A stretch of 64,000 nt of DNA from Arenimonas soli (GCF_014643775.1 NZ_BMKC01000001.1:744001-808000); one strand, 5' to 3'; counted from the first letter of the stretch, positions 8,503 to 17,234 are shown. Notes: a model not told the origin generated them from the letters alone. Translations and numbers: made by a program.

Positions 8503-11500
8503 TCAGAACTCCATCCGGAAGCCAAGCGCGAGGTTGTACTGCGAGCTGCGGTCCTTGCCCATCAGGCGTTCGTAGTAGAAGAAACCCGAGCGGCCCTTGG
8601 TCAGCACCATCGACAAGCCCAGGCCGATCCGGAAATAGTCGGTATCGAGCGGATCGCCGCGCAGCCTCATCGCCGTTCCGGTGGGGTCGTTGAGGAAACG
8701 CGCCTCGACCGCCTGCGGGTCGTCGCGGAACTCGTGCTCCCATTCCAGTTGCAGGTGGGGCATCAGCACGCCCCAGCTGGCGCTGTGGGTGTAGGTGAGC
8801 TTGCCGCCGAGCACGCTGGCCAGGGACTCGAGTTCACGCTGCTCGATGCGCAGGCCCAGGCCCGAACCCGGCCCCGGCTGCAGGGTTTCTTCGATGGCGT
8901 CGAAGTCGAGCCGGGTGAACAGCAACCGGCCATAGGGCCCCAGGCCCCAGGCGCCGCGGTTGAAATCGCGGCCGAAGGTGACCGCCATCGACAGCATGTC
9001 GCCGTCGGACGAGGACACGGCGCTCTGGTCGATGGTCTGCGTGCCACCGCCCGCCAGGGGCAGGGTGTAGCGGATATGGCGCAGCATGTCGTAGTCGTTC
9101 CGGCCCCAGGTCAGCACGCCGTCCACGTACCAGCTGTCGGGCTGGTAGAAGGTGGTGTAGCCGGACACGCTCCAGCCCGAGGTTTCCACCTCGCCGCGGC
9201 CGTCGGGAAGGCGGGTGTCCTGGCGGGTCATGCCGACGGCGCCGCCGAGGATCCAGCGGTCGCTGATGCGGTAGTCGAAGCCCGCCGTCACGCCTTCGAT
9301 GTCGGTGTCGTAGGCCGGATCGACCTGGCCCGGCTCCACTTCGCCGCGGCCCAGGGTGCCCGAGGCGAAGAAGCCCCAACGGCTGAAGTCGGTGCCGACC
9401 TCCATGGCCGGCTCCTCGTCCCCCAGCGCCTGCGCCACCAGTCCCAGGGAGAACAGCCCCTGGGGCGTGGTCAGGGCCAGGCCGCCGAAGTCGGTGCCCT
9501 GGGTGCCGCTGCGCAGCGCGGCGATGCGCGCCCGCAGGTTCTGGAACTGCGACTGCGCGGCCGCGAAAGCGGCGTTGCCCTGGGCCAGCGCCAGGTCGGC
9601 CATCAGCTGGTCGAGCGCCAGCACCGTCGCGGCCGGGTCCAGGGCGGCCGCCTCGATCAACTCCAGGCAGCGGTCCAGCAGGTCCTGCTGTGCCGCATTC
9701 CGGGCCGGCAACGCCGCCAGGGCCGGGCACAGGCTGTCCACGGCATTGGCGACTTCCGCGGTGGTGGCGTCCAGCCCGGTCAGCCCGGCCAGGGCGCCCT
9801 TGAGCGAGATCACCAGGGGCGCCTGGGCCAGGGGCGAGGTGGCGACGATCTCGGCGCCACCAGCGATATCCGGCGTGACGAAGTTGCTGGTTTCGCCGTT
9901 GGCGTCGGTGGTGCTGGTTGCCGTATCCAGGCTGCCATTGTTGCTGGTCCAGGCGATGCTGGCGCCGGCCACCGGCAGGCCACCGGCGTCCACCAGTTTC
10001 ACCACCAGCGGTTCGGAAGGCTGGCCGGCCCGCATCAGCTGGTCGTCGCCGGACACCAGCTCCAGCGTGCCGGCCGGATCGACGGCGAGGGTGAACGCCA
10101 CGCTGACGGCGGGTGCGTCCTGGCGGGTGGCCGTAACGACCACGGGCCCGGCCGTGGCGCCGGCGGTGACGGTGGCGCTGGTGCGGCCATTGGCGTCGGT
10201 AGGGCCACCCGCGGTCACCGTGGCATCGCCGGCCACCGTCCAGGTGATGCCCACGCCCACCGCGGGCAAACCACTGTTGTCTGCGACCACGACCAGGGGC
10301 GCCGCGAAGGGCTGGCTGGTGGTGACCACCTGGCCGTCGCCGCTTTCGATGGCCAGGCCGGGAATCGCCGTGGTGGTCAGGTTGAAGGTGACGCTGGCGC
10401 CGGGCGCGTCCTGGCGGGTGGCGGTCACGGTGACCGGCCCGGCGGTGGCGCCGGCGGTGACCGTGGCGCTGGCCTGGCCGGCACCATCGGTGGCGCCGCC
10501 GGGGGTGACCACGGCGTCGCCGGTCACCATCCAGGTGATGCCGATACCCGCTGCGGGCACGCCGCTGTCGTCGGCCAGCACAACCAGGGGCTGGGCGAAG
10601 GGCTGGCCGGTGTCAGCCTGCTGGCCGTCGCCGCTGGCGATGGCCAGCCCGGGCACGGCGGCGATGGTGGCGTCGAAATCGACGCTGACCTCGTCGCCGC
10701 TGGCCGGCACGCCGTCGGGGTCGTAGCTGGCGGTCAGGGCGCCGGGGAAGGTGCCGGCCGCGGTGGGCGTCAGAGTGACGCTGGCCGTGCCCGCGGCGTC
10801 GGTGAGGCTGGTGGTGCTGGCCGGGCCGAAGGGCGCGGCGGCGGCGGTCCACTGGATGGATTCGGCCGGCACCGGCACGCCGCCCTGGTCGAGCTGCACG
10901 GAGAAGGTTTGCGCCACCCCCACCGTGCCGGTCGCCGGGTTGGCGCTGGCGGCGACCAGGGTGAAGGGCAAGGCGGTGGTGGTCAGGTTGAAGGTGACGC
11001 TGACGGCGGGTGCGTCCTGGCGGGTGGCGGTCACGGTGACCGGCCCGGCGGTGGCGCCGGCGGTGACCGTGGCGCTGGCCTGGCCGGCACCATCGGTGGC
11101 GCCGCCGGGAGTGACCACGGCGTCGCCGGTCACCGTCCAGGTGATGCCGATGCCCGCTGCGGGCACGCCGCTGTCGTCGGCCAGCACGACCAGGGGCTGG
11201 GCGAAGGGCTGGCCGGTGTCGGCCTGCTGGCCGTCGCCGCTGGCGATGGCCAGCCCGGGCACGGCGGCGATGGTGGCGTCGAAATCGACGCTGACCTCGT
11301 CGCCGCTGGCCGGAACGCCGTCGGGGTCGTAGCTGGCGGTCAGGGCGCCGGGGAAGGTGCCGGCCGCGGTGGGCGTCAGGGTGACGCTGGCCGTGCCCGC
11401 GGCGTCGGTGAGGCTGGTGGTGCTGGCCGGGCCGAAGGGCGCGGCGGCGGCGGTCCACTGGATCGATTCGGCCGGCACCGGCACGCCGCCCTGGTCCAGC

Positions 11501-12624
11501 TGCACGGAGAAGGTTTGCGCCACCCCCACCGTGCCGGTCGCCGGGTTGGCGCTGGCGGCGACCAGGGTGAAGGGCAGGGGCGCGGCGACGGTCACCTGGA
11601 AAGTTCGCGTGTTCACCGCGCACGGCACGCAGACGACGCTGGCCTCGACCGTATAGACACCCGGTACGGTGGCGGTGAACGTGGCGTCACTTTCGCCGGC
11701 CGCCAGGACGCTTCCGGTGACGGCGCCGTCGCCGCCGCCTGGCTGGCCGGTCAGGACCCACGACACCGCCGTGCCATCGGGCCCCGGGAAGCTGGGGCTG
11801 CCGAAGTACACGGTAAGGGTTTCGATGTCACCGGCCGTCATCGCAACCGTCAGCGGCGTCACCGGATCGAGCGCGACGGCTTCGACCTGCACGGTGAAAT
11901 CCACCGGCGGCACCGCGCCGCAGCCTTCAAGGAAGAAGGCGGTCGGGCAGACCACGTTGCCGCGTACGGTGTAGTTGCCCGCGGCGGTGATGGTGTCGGT
12001 CAGTGTCGCTATGCCGAAGGTGTCGGCGGGGCGCGTCCCGTAGGCCGTGGCATCGGTCAGGTTGTTGTAGTTGGTTGCCAGTCCGCCGGGATTGCCGTTG
12101 ATCTGCAGGCTGGTCGCAACCGTGAAGTCCTGGATCTGGTTGGTCACCACCGTGGCGGCGGTGGAGTTGGTGTACGTGAACTGGTTGTTGGTGGTGAAGC
12201 TGAAAACCAGGGTGTCGCCCGCGCAGCCGCCATTGAGGCAGGTGGCGGTGACGGTGCCGCCGCCGCCGGGGTTCGGGCCCAGGGTGACGTCGAATGTATA
12301 GGGTGTGTCGAGCGCGATGGTCGGGTTCGCCGGTGGCACGATGGTCGCGCCGCCGGTGTTGTCCGGCGCGTCGACCACCAGGGAGACGTCCACCGTGGTC
12401 GCGCAGGCGGTCTGCGCCTCGATCGTGAAGCTGACGGTGCTGCCTGCCGGGGAGAGCTGGCTGGTGGGGCCGATGGCGACGAAGTCGCAGGTCTGGGCGT
12501 TCGCCGCCCCGCTCCAGGCCATGGCCAGGGCGGCGAGCGAAATGACGACCGCCCATTGCCAGGCCTGCCGAAGAAAGGAATCGACCGTCCGTCGGCCCGT
12601 CGCGACGCTGCCATTCGCGTACAT
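8503..12624 (-). CDS. Ig-like repeat autotransporter (large surface protein)
   Basis: A 1373-residue predicted type V secreted surface protein. An extended signal peptide (about 1-44, ending GAANAQ) leads to a long series of beta-rich domains of the bacterial Ig-like (Big_1/invasin) kind, marked by repeats such as TDGAGQASATVTAGATAGPVTVTATR. Residues 350-551 and 552-753 are two near-identical 202-residue units, and 754-849 repeats half of that unit with more divergence. A helical, Ala-rich linker (about 950-1070) precedes a C-terminal autotransporter beta-barrel of about 300 residues (from SRWGFFASGTLGRG) that ends in phenylalanine (FRMEF). AGGGG-type ribosome-binding site upstream of ATG 12624. 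Likely an adhesin, though ligand and host are unknown. It is divergent from the caspase-like gene. Confidence 0.88.
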   Translation of the reverse strand: MYANGSVATGRRTVDSFLRQAWQWAVVISLAALAMAWSGAANAQTCDFVAIGPTSQLSPAGSTVSFTIEAQTACATTVDVSLVVDAPDNTGGATIVPPANPTIALDTPYTFDVTLGPNPGGGGTVTATCLNGGCAGDTLVFSFTTNNQFTYTNSTAATVVTNQIQDFTVATSLQINGNPGGLATNYNNLTDATAYGTRPADTFGIATLTDTITAAGNYTVRGNVVCPTAFFLEGCGAVPPVDFTVQVEAVALDPVTPLTVAMTAGDIETLTVYFGSPSFPGPDGTAVSWVLTGQPGGGDGAVTGSVLAAGESDATFTATVPGVYTVEASVVCVPCAVNTRTFQVTVAAPLPFTLVAASANPATGTVGVAQTFSVQLDQGGVPVPAESIQWTAAAAPFGPASTTSLTDAAGTASVTLTPTAAGTFPGALTASYDPDGVPASGDEVSVDFDATIAAVPGLAIASGDGQQADTGQPFAQPLVVLADDSGVPAAGIGITWTVTGDAVVTPGGATDGAGQASATVTAGATAGPVTVTATRQDAPAVSVTFNLTTTALPFTLVAASANPATGTVGVAQTFSVQLDQGGVPVPAESIQWTAAAAPFGPASTTSLTDAAGTASVTLTPTAAGTFPGALTASYDPDGVPASGDEVSVDFDATIAAVPGLAIASGDGQQADTGQPFAQPLVVLADDSGVPAAGIGITWMVTGDAVVTPGGATDGAGQASATVTAGATAGPVTVTATRQDAPGASVTFNLTTTAIPGLAIESGDGQVVTTSQPFAAPLVVVADNSGLPAVGVGITWTVAGDATVTAGGPTDANGRTSATVTAGATAGPVVVTATRQDAPAVSVAFTLAVDPAGTLELVSGDDQLMRAGQPSEPLVVKLVDAGGLPVAGASIAWTSNNGSLDTATSTTDANGETSNFVTPDIAGGAEIVATSPLAQAPLVISLKGALAGLTGLDATTAEVANAVDSLCPALAALPARNAAQQDLLDRCLELIEAAALDPAATVLALDQLMADLALAQGNAAFAAAQSQFQNLRARIAALRSGTQGTDFGGLALTTPQGLFSLGLVAQALGDEEPAMEVGTDFSRWGFFASGTLGRGEVEPGQVDPAYDTDIEGVTAGFDYRISDRWILGGAVGMTRQDTRLPDGRGEVETSGWSVSGYTTFYQPDSWYVDGVLTWGRNDYDMLRHIRYTLPLAGGGTQTIDQSAVSSSDGDMLSMAVTFGRDFNRGAWGLGPYGRLLFTRLDFDAIEETLQPGPGSGLGLRIEQRELESLASVLGGKLTYTHSASWGVLMPHLQLEWEHEFRDDPQAVEARFLNDPTGTAMRLRGDPLDTDYFRIGLGLSMVLTKGRSGFFYYERLMGKDRSSQYNLALGFRMEF
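10078..10365 (-). repeat. Diverged half-unit of the autotransporter Ig-like repeat
   Basis: Residues 754-849 (from IPGLAIESGDG) correspond to the second half of the 202-residue unit with many substitutions. This is an older copy, or the ancestral single-domain module from which the larger unit grew. Confidence 0.8.
10366..10971 (-). repeat. 606-bp tandem repeat, copy 2 (C-terminal copy) in the autotransporter
   Basis: This unit encodes residues 552-753. It differs from the adjoining copy at only about fifteen of 606 positions by my count, including Trp-Met for Trp-Thr and Gly-Ala for Ala-Val changes. The period is an exact multiple of three, so the frame is kept. The near identity of two adjacent copies indicates a recent duplication or gene conversion. 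Confidence 0.95.
10972..11577 (-). repeat. 606-bp tandem repeat, copy 1 (N-terminal copy) in the autotransporter
   Basis: Encodes residues 350-551, beginning LPFTLVAASANPATG and ending FNLTTTA. It is the partner of the copy immediately below it in coordinates. Each unit contains two Ig-like segments. Confidence 0.95.
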
Positions 12625-12732
12625 CGCATTTCCCCTGGTTTACCGCTATAACGGCGGCACGAGTATAGCGGCTGACGCGCCGCTGCAAGTGCCTCGGCGC
12701 GGGTCGCATTGCTTTCTTGGGAGCCATGCCAA
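12625..12732. promoter_or_regulatory. Divergent intergenic region between autotransporter and caspase-like genes
   Basis: These 108 bases separate the two divergent starts and must hold both promoters. Candidate -10 elements are TATACT on the minus strand (12662-12667) for the autotransporter and TATAAC or TATAGC on the plus strand near 12647-12669 for the caspase-like gene. No convincing -35 element accompanies them. The stretch is more AT-rich than its surroundings. Confidence 0.4.
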
Positions 12733-14736
12733 ATGAACCTGTCCCGCGCTTGTCCGGTCCTGTCCCGACTCTTCGTTTTCGCTTTTGGTTTTGGCCTGGT
12801 GTTGATGGCCGGTTGGCCGGCCAGTCCGGCCCAGGCCGCGGTGCGCAACGCCGAGGACCTGATGATCGTCGACTGCCTGCTTCCCGGGCAGATCCGGAAA
12901 CTCGGCCGCCAGGCCACCTACCTCAGCGCCCGGCGCCCCGTGCGCACGACCCAGGCCGACTGCGAAATCCGCGGCGGCGAATACGTGTCCTACGATCGCG
13001 CCAACTACCAGACCGCACTGAAGGTCTGGCTCGAAGGCGCCATGGCCGGCAGCCCCGAGGCCCAGAACAACGTCGGCGAAATCTACGCCAAGGGCCTGGG
13101 CACCGCGCCCGACTACGGCATGGCCTTCCAGTGGTTCAAGAAGGCCGCCGAGCAGGGCTACGGACGCGCCAAGATCAACCTGGGTTTCCTGTACGAACAG
13201 GGCCTGGGCGTGGCCCAGGACCAGGCGGCGGCACTGAACCTCTACCGCGAAGCCTCGGGCATCGAGGACGAGCTGCTTTACGCCTCGGTGGTGCAGGTCG
13301 AGATCCGCGCCAAGGACGAGCGGATTTCCGGCCTGCAGCAGCAGGTGGAAGAGGGTGAAGCCGAATCGGCCGCGCTGCGCGAAAAAGTGCGCAAGCTTGA
13401 ACAGGAACTCGTGCAGCGCCGCAGCGCCCTGCAGCAGACCCGCCAGGAACTGGCGCGCACCGAGCAGCGCCTGGCCGATGCCCGCGCCAGCCGCGACGAC
13501 CAGCTCACCCAATTGCTGGAGAACCAGCTGCTGACCCAGCAGGAGCAGATCAACGACCAGCGCACCCAGCTGGCCGCGCTTGAACGCGAGGCCGGCAGCG
13601 GCGGCGCGATGCTGGCGGGCGCGCCGCGACTGGAAATCCTCGACCCGGTGTTCGTGGCCACCCGCGGCCGCAACACCGCCGTTTACCGGGGCGGCCCCGG
13701 CACCCGCAAGATCGTCGGCCGCGTCACCGCGCCGCAGCTGGTGCGCGAGATAACCATCAACGGCAAGCCGGCGCCGATCGGCGCCAACGGCGCCTTCAGC
13801 GCCGAAGTCGACGTGCCGGCCGGGGGTGCCCAGGTGCAGGTGGCGGCGATGGACACCGGCGGCGCCCGCGCCCAGCTCGACTTCACCCTGCTGCCGCAGG
13901 CGGGCGGCGGCAGCGCGCCGACGACATTGGCCCCGGCGACGGCGGGCACGGTGCCGCGCGGCGTCAAGCTGGGCCGCTACCATGCGGTCGTCGTGGGCAA
14001 CAACAGCTACCGCGACGCGGGTTACCCGACGCTGCAAAGCGCGGTGAACGACGCCAACGCCGTCGCCAACATGCTGCGCAGCCGCTACGGCTATGAAACC
14101 ACCGTCGTGCACAACGCGACCCGGCTGGAACTGCTGACCGCGCTCAATGAAATGCGCGAGAAGCTCAAGCCCGAAGACAACCTGCTGATCTACTACGCCG
14201 GCCACGGCGAAATCGACGCGCAGGGCCAGGGATACTGGGTGCCGACCGACGGCGTGCAGGGCAACCCGAAGTCCTGGGTTTCCAACGCCGTCGTCAGCGA
14301 CATCCTCAACACCGTCGCCGCGAAGCACGTGCTGGTTGTCGCCGATTCCTGCTACTCGGGCACGATGACGCGCGCTTCGGTGCCGACCTTCGCCACCGGC
14401 ACCATGCCGCCCGACAAGTGGAACGCCTGGGTCAAGGCCATGGCCGACGGCCGCAGCCGCACGGCGCTCACCTCGGGCGGGGTGATGCCGGTGCCCGATA
14501 CCGGCAGCGGCAAGCACAGCTATTTCGCGCGCGCGTTCCTGAACGTGCTGCAGGACAACGACCGCCTGCTCGAGGGACAGCGCCTGTTCCAGGAAGTGGC
14601 GACCTCGCTGGCCCTGGGCGCCATGGACGCGCCGCTGGCGCAGATGCCCGAATACGCGCCGATCCGCTACGCCGGCCACGAAAGCGGCGAGTTCTTCTTC
14701 ATGCCCAAGGGGGGCGGTGCCGCCACCGGCCCCTGA
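12733..14736 (+). CDS. Exported Sel1-repeat / coiled-coil / caspase-like (C14) protein
   Basis: A 667-residue protein. Residues 1-35 form a signal peptide (cleavage near PAQA). About 85-180 hold two Sel1/TPR-type repeats (GSPEAQNNVGEIYAKGLG, then GYGRAKINLGFLYEQGLG). About 185-290 is a heptad-rich, Gln/Glu-rich coiled coil. About 300-390 looks beta-rich. Residues 414-640 form a caspase-like peptidase domain with the catalytic dyad His491 (IYYAGHGE) and Cys540 (VADSCYSG), so a cysteine protease activity is plausible in the periplasm or beyond. Start ATG 12733 has GGGAG about ten bases upstream and gives a clean signal peptide; a longer form from 12709 is less likely. The neighbour is a divergent autotransporter. 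Substrate and trigger are unknown. Confidence 0.88.
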   Translation: MNLSRACPVLSRLFVFAFGFGLVLMAGWPASPAQAAVRNAEDLMIVDCLLPGQIRKLGRQATYLSARRPVRTTQADCEIRGGEYVSYDRANYQTALKVWLEGAMAGSPEAQNNVGEIYAKGLGTAPDYGMAFQWFKKAAEQGYGRAKINLGFLYEQGLGVAQDQAAALNLYREASGIEDELLYASVVQVEIRAKDERISGLQQQVEEGEAESAALREKVRKLEQELVQRRSALQQTRQELARTEQRLADARASRDDQLTQLLENQLLTQQEQINDQRTQLAALEREAGSGGAMLAGAPRLEILDPVFVATRGRNTAVYRGGPGTRKIVGRVTAPQLVREITINGKPAPIGANGAFSAEVDVPAGGAQVQVAAMDTGGARAQLDFTLLPQAGGGSAPTTLAPATAGTVPRGVKLGRYHAVVVGNNSYRDAGYPTLQSAVNDANAVANMLRSRYGYETTVVHNATRLELLTALNEMREKLKPEDNLLIYYAGHGEIDAQGQGYWVPTDGVQGNPKSWVSNAVVSDILNTVAAKHVLVVADSCYSGTMTRASVPTFATGTMPPDKWNAWVKAMADGRSRTALTSGGVMPVPDTGSGKHSYFARAFLNVLQDNDRLLEGQRLFQEVATSLALGAMDAPLAQMPEYAPIRYAGHESGEFFFMPKGGGAATGP

Positions 14737-14762
14737 GGCTGGCGGGCCGGCCCCGCTGCCCC

Positions 14763-14768
14763 TATAAT
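14763..14768 (+). promoter_or_regulatory. Consensus -10 element for tRNA-Ser(CGA)
   Basis: TATAAT lies 36 bases upstream of the mature tRNA and is followed by a very GC-rich discriminator, typical of stable-RNA promoters. The region 17-18 bases upstream (CTGGCG) matches the -35 consensus poorly. Confidence 0.7.
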
Positions 14769-14804
14769 CGCGGGCCCGGCGCCAGCCAAGGCAGCGTCGG
14801 GTCC

Positions 14805-14895
14805 GGAGAGGTGGCAGAGCGGTTGAATGTACCTGACTCGAAATCAGGCAGGCGTTTATAGCGCCTCGAGGGTTCGAATCCCTCCCTCTCCGCCA
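14805..14895 (+). tRNA. tRNA-Ser (anticodon CGA)
   Basis: A full cloverleaf can be drawn. The acceptor stem GGAGAGG pairs with CCTCTCC, a G discriminator and encoded CCA close the gene, and the T arm reads GAGGGTTCGAATCCCTC. The anticodon loop has CGA for UCG codons. The long variable arm marks class II serine tRNA. Confidence 0.97.
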
Positions 14896-14910
14896 GATTC
14901 AGCAAGCCAG

Positions 14911-14936
14911 AAGGGGCCCGAAAGGGCCCCTTTTTC
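14911..14936 (+). terminator. Intrinsic terminator after tRNA-Ser(CGA)
   Basis: The 9-bp stem AAGGGGCCC / GGGCCCCTT with a GAAA-type loop is followed by a T-run, 15 bases past the tRNA end. Confidence 0.9.
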
Positions 14937-14988
14937 ATGGCCGCCGCGCCGCCCGCGCTACACTTCCGGCCTTGCCACGGAGCCCGTC

Positions 14989-15396
14989 ATGTCCGAAATC
15001 CACGTCCCCGTTTCCTTCGGCGAACTGCTCGACAAGATCGCCATCCTGCAGATCAAGTCCGAGCGCATGTCCGACCCGGCCAAGCTGGCCAATGTGCGCA
15101 CCGAACTGTCCGCGCTCGAATCCACCTGGATGGCACACCCCGCCGCCGGCAACGACATCGCCCGCCTTCGCGCCGAGCTCAAGGCCGTCAACGAGCGCCT
15201 GTGGGTGATCGAGGACGACATCCGGCTCAAGGAAAAGGCCCAGGCCTTCGACCAGGAATTCATCCGGCTGGCGCGCGCCGTCTATTTCGAGAACGACGAG
15301 CGTGCGCGCATCAAGAAGGACATCAACCTGGCCTTGGGCTCGGCCTACGTCGAGGAAAAGTCCTACCAGGACTACCGGTCCGGCCCGCGCCCCTGA
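14989..15396 (+). CDS. DUF6165-family protein of the LPS core locus
   Basis: A 135-residue, soluble, strongly helical protein (MSEIHVPVSFGELLDKIAILQIKSER start), rich in charged heptads. I recognise it as the DUF6165 type that travels with LPS-core genes such as glycosyltransferase family 9 and kdkA; function is unknown. The ATG at 14989 was preferred because longer versions of the frame would read through the tRNA. Its stop is one base from the stop of the convergent GT9 gene. Confidence 0.75.
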   Translation: MSEIHVPVSFGELLDKIAILQIKSERMSDPAKLANVRTELSALESTWMAHPAAGNDIARLRAELKAVNERLWVIEDDIRLKEKAQAFDQEFIRLARAVYFENDERARIKKDINLALGSAYVEEKSYQDYRSGPRP

Positions 15397-15397
15397 G

Positions 15398-16444
15398 TCA
15401 GGCGCCGGCCTGCGCGCAGAAGGCGTCGAAGCGGGCGACCACCTCGTCCACCTGCACCAGGTCCATCACGCCGGGAAACTCCACGCGTTTGCCCCAGGGC
15501 AGGGCGGAGGCCGGTTTGCCCAGGAACTGGCGCGCTGCCTGGTCGTAGTGGTTCACCGTCCAGCGACGGTCCGAATAGGGGCCGGATCGTTCGGCGTCGG
15601 TGCAGGCGTGCAGGCCCAGCACCGCCGTGCCCATGGCGTTGGCCATGTGCGCCGGCCCGGAATCGGGGCTCAGCACCAGCCTGGCGCGTCCGAGCAGGGC
15701 CAGCAGCTGTTTGAGCGTGTCCTTGCCCACCAGGTCCAGCGCCGGCACATGCATCGCGGCCAGGATGGCGTCGGCGGTCTCGCGTTCGAGCGTGCTGCGC
15801 CCGCCGCACAGCGCCACCCGCCAGCCCTTCGAGGCCGCGTGGTCGGCGACCGCGGCGTAGCGTTCGGGCCGCCAGTTGCGCAGTACGTGGCTCGAGCACG
15901 GCGAGACCAGCAGGGTCGGCGCGTCGCCGGGCAATTGTTCGGCCGCCCAGCGATGCGCGTCTTCGGGCACCGGCAGCCGCCACTGCACCGGCCCCGGCGT
16001 CGCCCCCAGCGGCAGCAGGAACTGCCGGAAAGCGTCCTGCACGTGGTGGCCGCCGGGCGGGATGCGTTCGTTGACGAACAGGCCGTGGCCTTCCTTGCTG
16101 CGGCCGCGGTCGAAGCCGATGCGGCGCCCGGCGCGGATGGCGGTGGACGCCAGGCCGGCGCGCAGGGCCAGCTGCATGTTCAGCAACACGTCGAAGCGGC
16201 GGCCGGCCAGGCGGGCGCGCAGCTCGCGCCAGGCCGCCAGTCCGGCCTTCTTGTCGAAGACCACGAGTTCGACGCCGTCCAGGCCCTCGAGCAGCTTGGC
16301 CTCGCCCTTGCCGATGACCCAGGTGATGGGCACCCCGGGGAAAGCGTGCTGCAGGTCGCGGACCAGGGCCACCGCGTGCACGGCGTCGCCCAGCGCCGAC
16401 AGGCGCAGCAGGCAGATCGATCGCGGCGCGGGCTTCACGGGCAT
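15398..16444 (-). CDS. Glycosyltransferase family 9 (heptosyltransferase-like)
   Basis: A 348-residue GT-B enzyme of the ADP-heptose:LPS heptosyltransferase family, acting on the cytoplasmic face during LPS core assembly. Signatures are the N-terminal ICLLRLSALGDAVHAV, the GRRIGFDRGRSKEGH segment typical of WaaC-like members, the central SPCSSHVLRNWRPERY, and the C-terminal nucleotide-binding LVLSPDSGPAHMANAMG. The exact position in the core chain cannot be assigned. It is divergent from kdkA with only 16 bp between the start codons, so their promoters must overlap the neighbouring coding ends. Confidence 0.88.
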   Translation of the reverse strand: MPVKPAPRSICLLRLSALGDAVHAVALVRDLQHAFPGVPITWVIGKGEAKLLEGLDGVELVVFDKKAGLAAWRELRARLAGRRFDVLLNMQLALRAGLASTAIRAGRRIGFDRGRSKEGHGLFVNERIPPGGHHVQDAFRQFLLPLGATPGPVQWRLPVPEDAHRWAAEQLPGDAPTLLVSPCSSHVLRNWRPERYAAVADHAASKGWRVALCGGRSTLERETADAILAAMHVPALDLVGKDTLKQLLALLGRARLVLSPDSGPAHMANAMGTAVLGLHACTDAERSGPYSDRRWTVNHYDQAARQFLGKPASALPWGKRVEFPGVMDLVQVDEVVARFDAFCAQAGA

Positions 16445-16460
16445 TGGTTAGACTGCACGA

Positions 16461-17234
16461 ATGGGAAACACCACCGCCATCGCCGCGACCAGGCAGCCGA
16501 TCCGCGATGCGCGAGGGGAGGGGGCGATTGTGTTCGACGCCGCGCGCTGGCCGCAAGCCACGGCCGACGCGCTGGAGCCGAGCACCTGGAATCCCGCGGC
16601 AAGCCCGGTCGCCGCCGGCGGACGCGGCGCGGCCTGGTTCGTCGAAGGCGCTTTCGGCCGCGGCGTGCTGCGCCGCTATCGCCGCGGTGGCCTGGCGGCA
16701 CGCGCCAGCCGCGACAGCTACCTGTGGCTGGGCGAAAGCCGCGTCCGCAGCTTCGCCGAGTTTCACCTGCTGGCCGCGCTGCGCGCGCAGGGGCTGCCGG
16801 TGCCGGCGCCGCTGCTGGCCGGCTACTGGCGCCGCGGCCTGGGCTACCGGGCGGCGATCGTGGTCGAACGCATCGAAAGCGCCACCGCGCTGGCCGGGTA
16901 CCTTGACGACCCCGCCGCCGCCGCCTGGGCCAGCGCCGGCCGCAGCATCGCGCGGCTGCACGCCGCCGGCGTCGACCATGCCGACCTCAACGCCCACAAC
17001 GTGCTGTTGGACGCCGGCGGCAAGGCCTGGCTGATCGATTTCGACCGGGGCCGGCTGCGCCGGCCGGCGGCAGGCTGGCGCGAAGCCAACCTCGCCCGGC
17101 TGTCGCGCTCGCTGGCCAAGCTGTCCGGCCCGGGACGCGACGCCTGGCGCGACGGCTTCACGCGCCTGCGCCAGGCTTATGCGGAAACCCTCGCCGGCAC
17201 CGTGGCCGGAACCGCCGTGGAGCTGTCCCGATGA
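16461..17234 (+). CDS. kdkA: 3-deoxy-D-manno-octulosonic acid (Kdo) kinase
   Basis: Phosphorylates the 4-OH of the Kdo residue in the LPS inner core. The protein is 257 residues, the usual size. The fold is a small protein-kinase-like one: GVLRRYRRGGLAAR with the basic ATP-binding strand, then SYLWLGESRVRSFAEF typical of KdkA, catalytic loop HADLNAHN (His173, Asp175, Asn180) and the metal-binding LIDFDRG (Asp193). Its stop overlaps the next start as ATGA, so it opens a coupled run into the MBL and moa genes. Confidence 0.92.
   Translation: MGNTTAIAATRQPIRDARGEGAIVFDAARWPQATADALEPSTWNPAASPVAAGGRGAAWFVEGAFGRGVLRRYRRGGLAARASRDSYLWLGESRVRSFAEFHLLAALRAQGLPVPAPLLAGYWRRGLGYRAAIVVERIESATALAGYLDDPAAAAWASAGRSIARLHAAGVDHADLNAHNVLLDAGGKAWLIDFDRGRLRRPAAGWREANLARLSRSLAKLSGPGRDAWRDGFTRLRQAYAETLAGTVAGTAVELSR

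Noticed and set aside
10078-11577. Regular repeats considered as a CRISPR array
   Set aside because: The period is 606 bp, in frame, and protein-coding; there are no short repeats with unique spacers and no cas genes.
8428-12651. A 1400-codon open frame on the plus strand opposite the autotransporter
   Set aside because: It is antisense to clear signal-peptide, Ig-like and beta-barrel coding. Its Gly/Ala/His/Gln-rich translation is the usual shadow of GC-rich coding DNA, and it copies the tandem repeat.
12646-14679. A 677-codon minus-strand frame opposite the caspase-like gene
   Set aside because: It runs across the divergent promoter region and mirrors the coding strand, which has catalytic motifs and a signal peptide.
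14827-14988. Upstream extension of the DUF6165-like gene
   Set aside because: The extension would translate the tRNA-Ser gene and its terminator; the ATG at 14989 gives a compact conserved-looking N-terminus.
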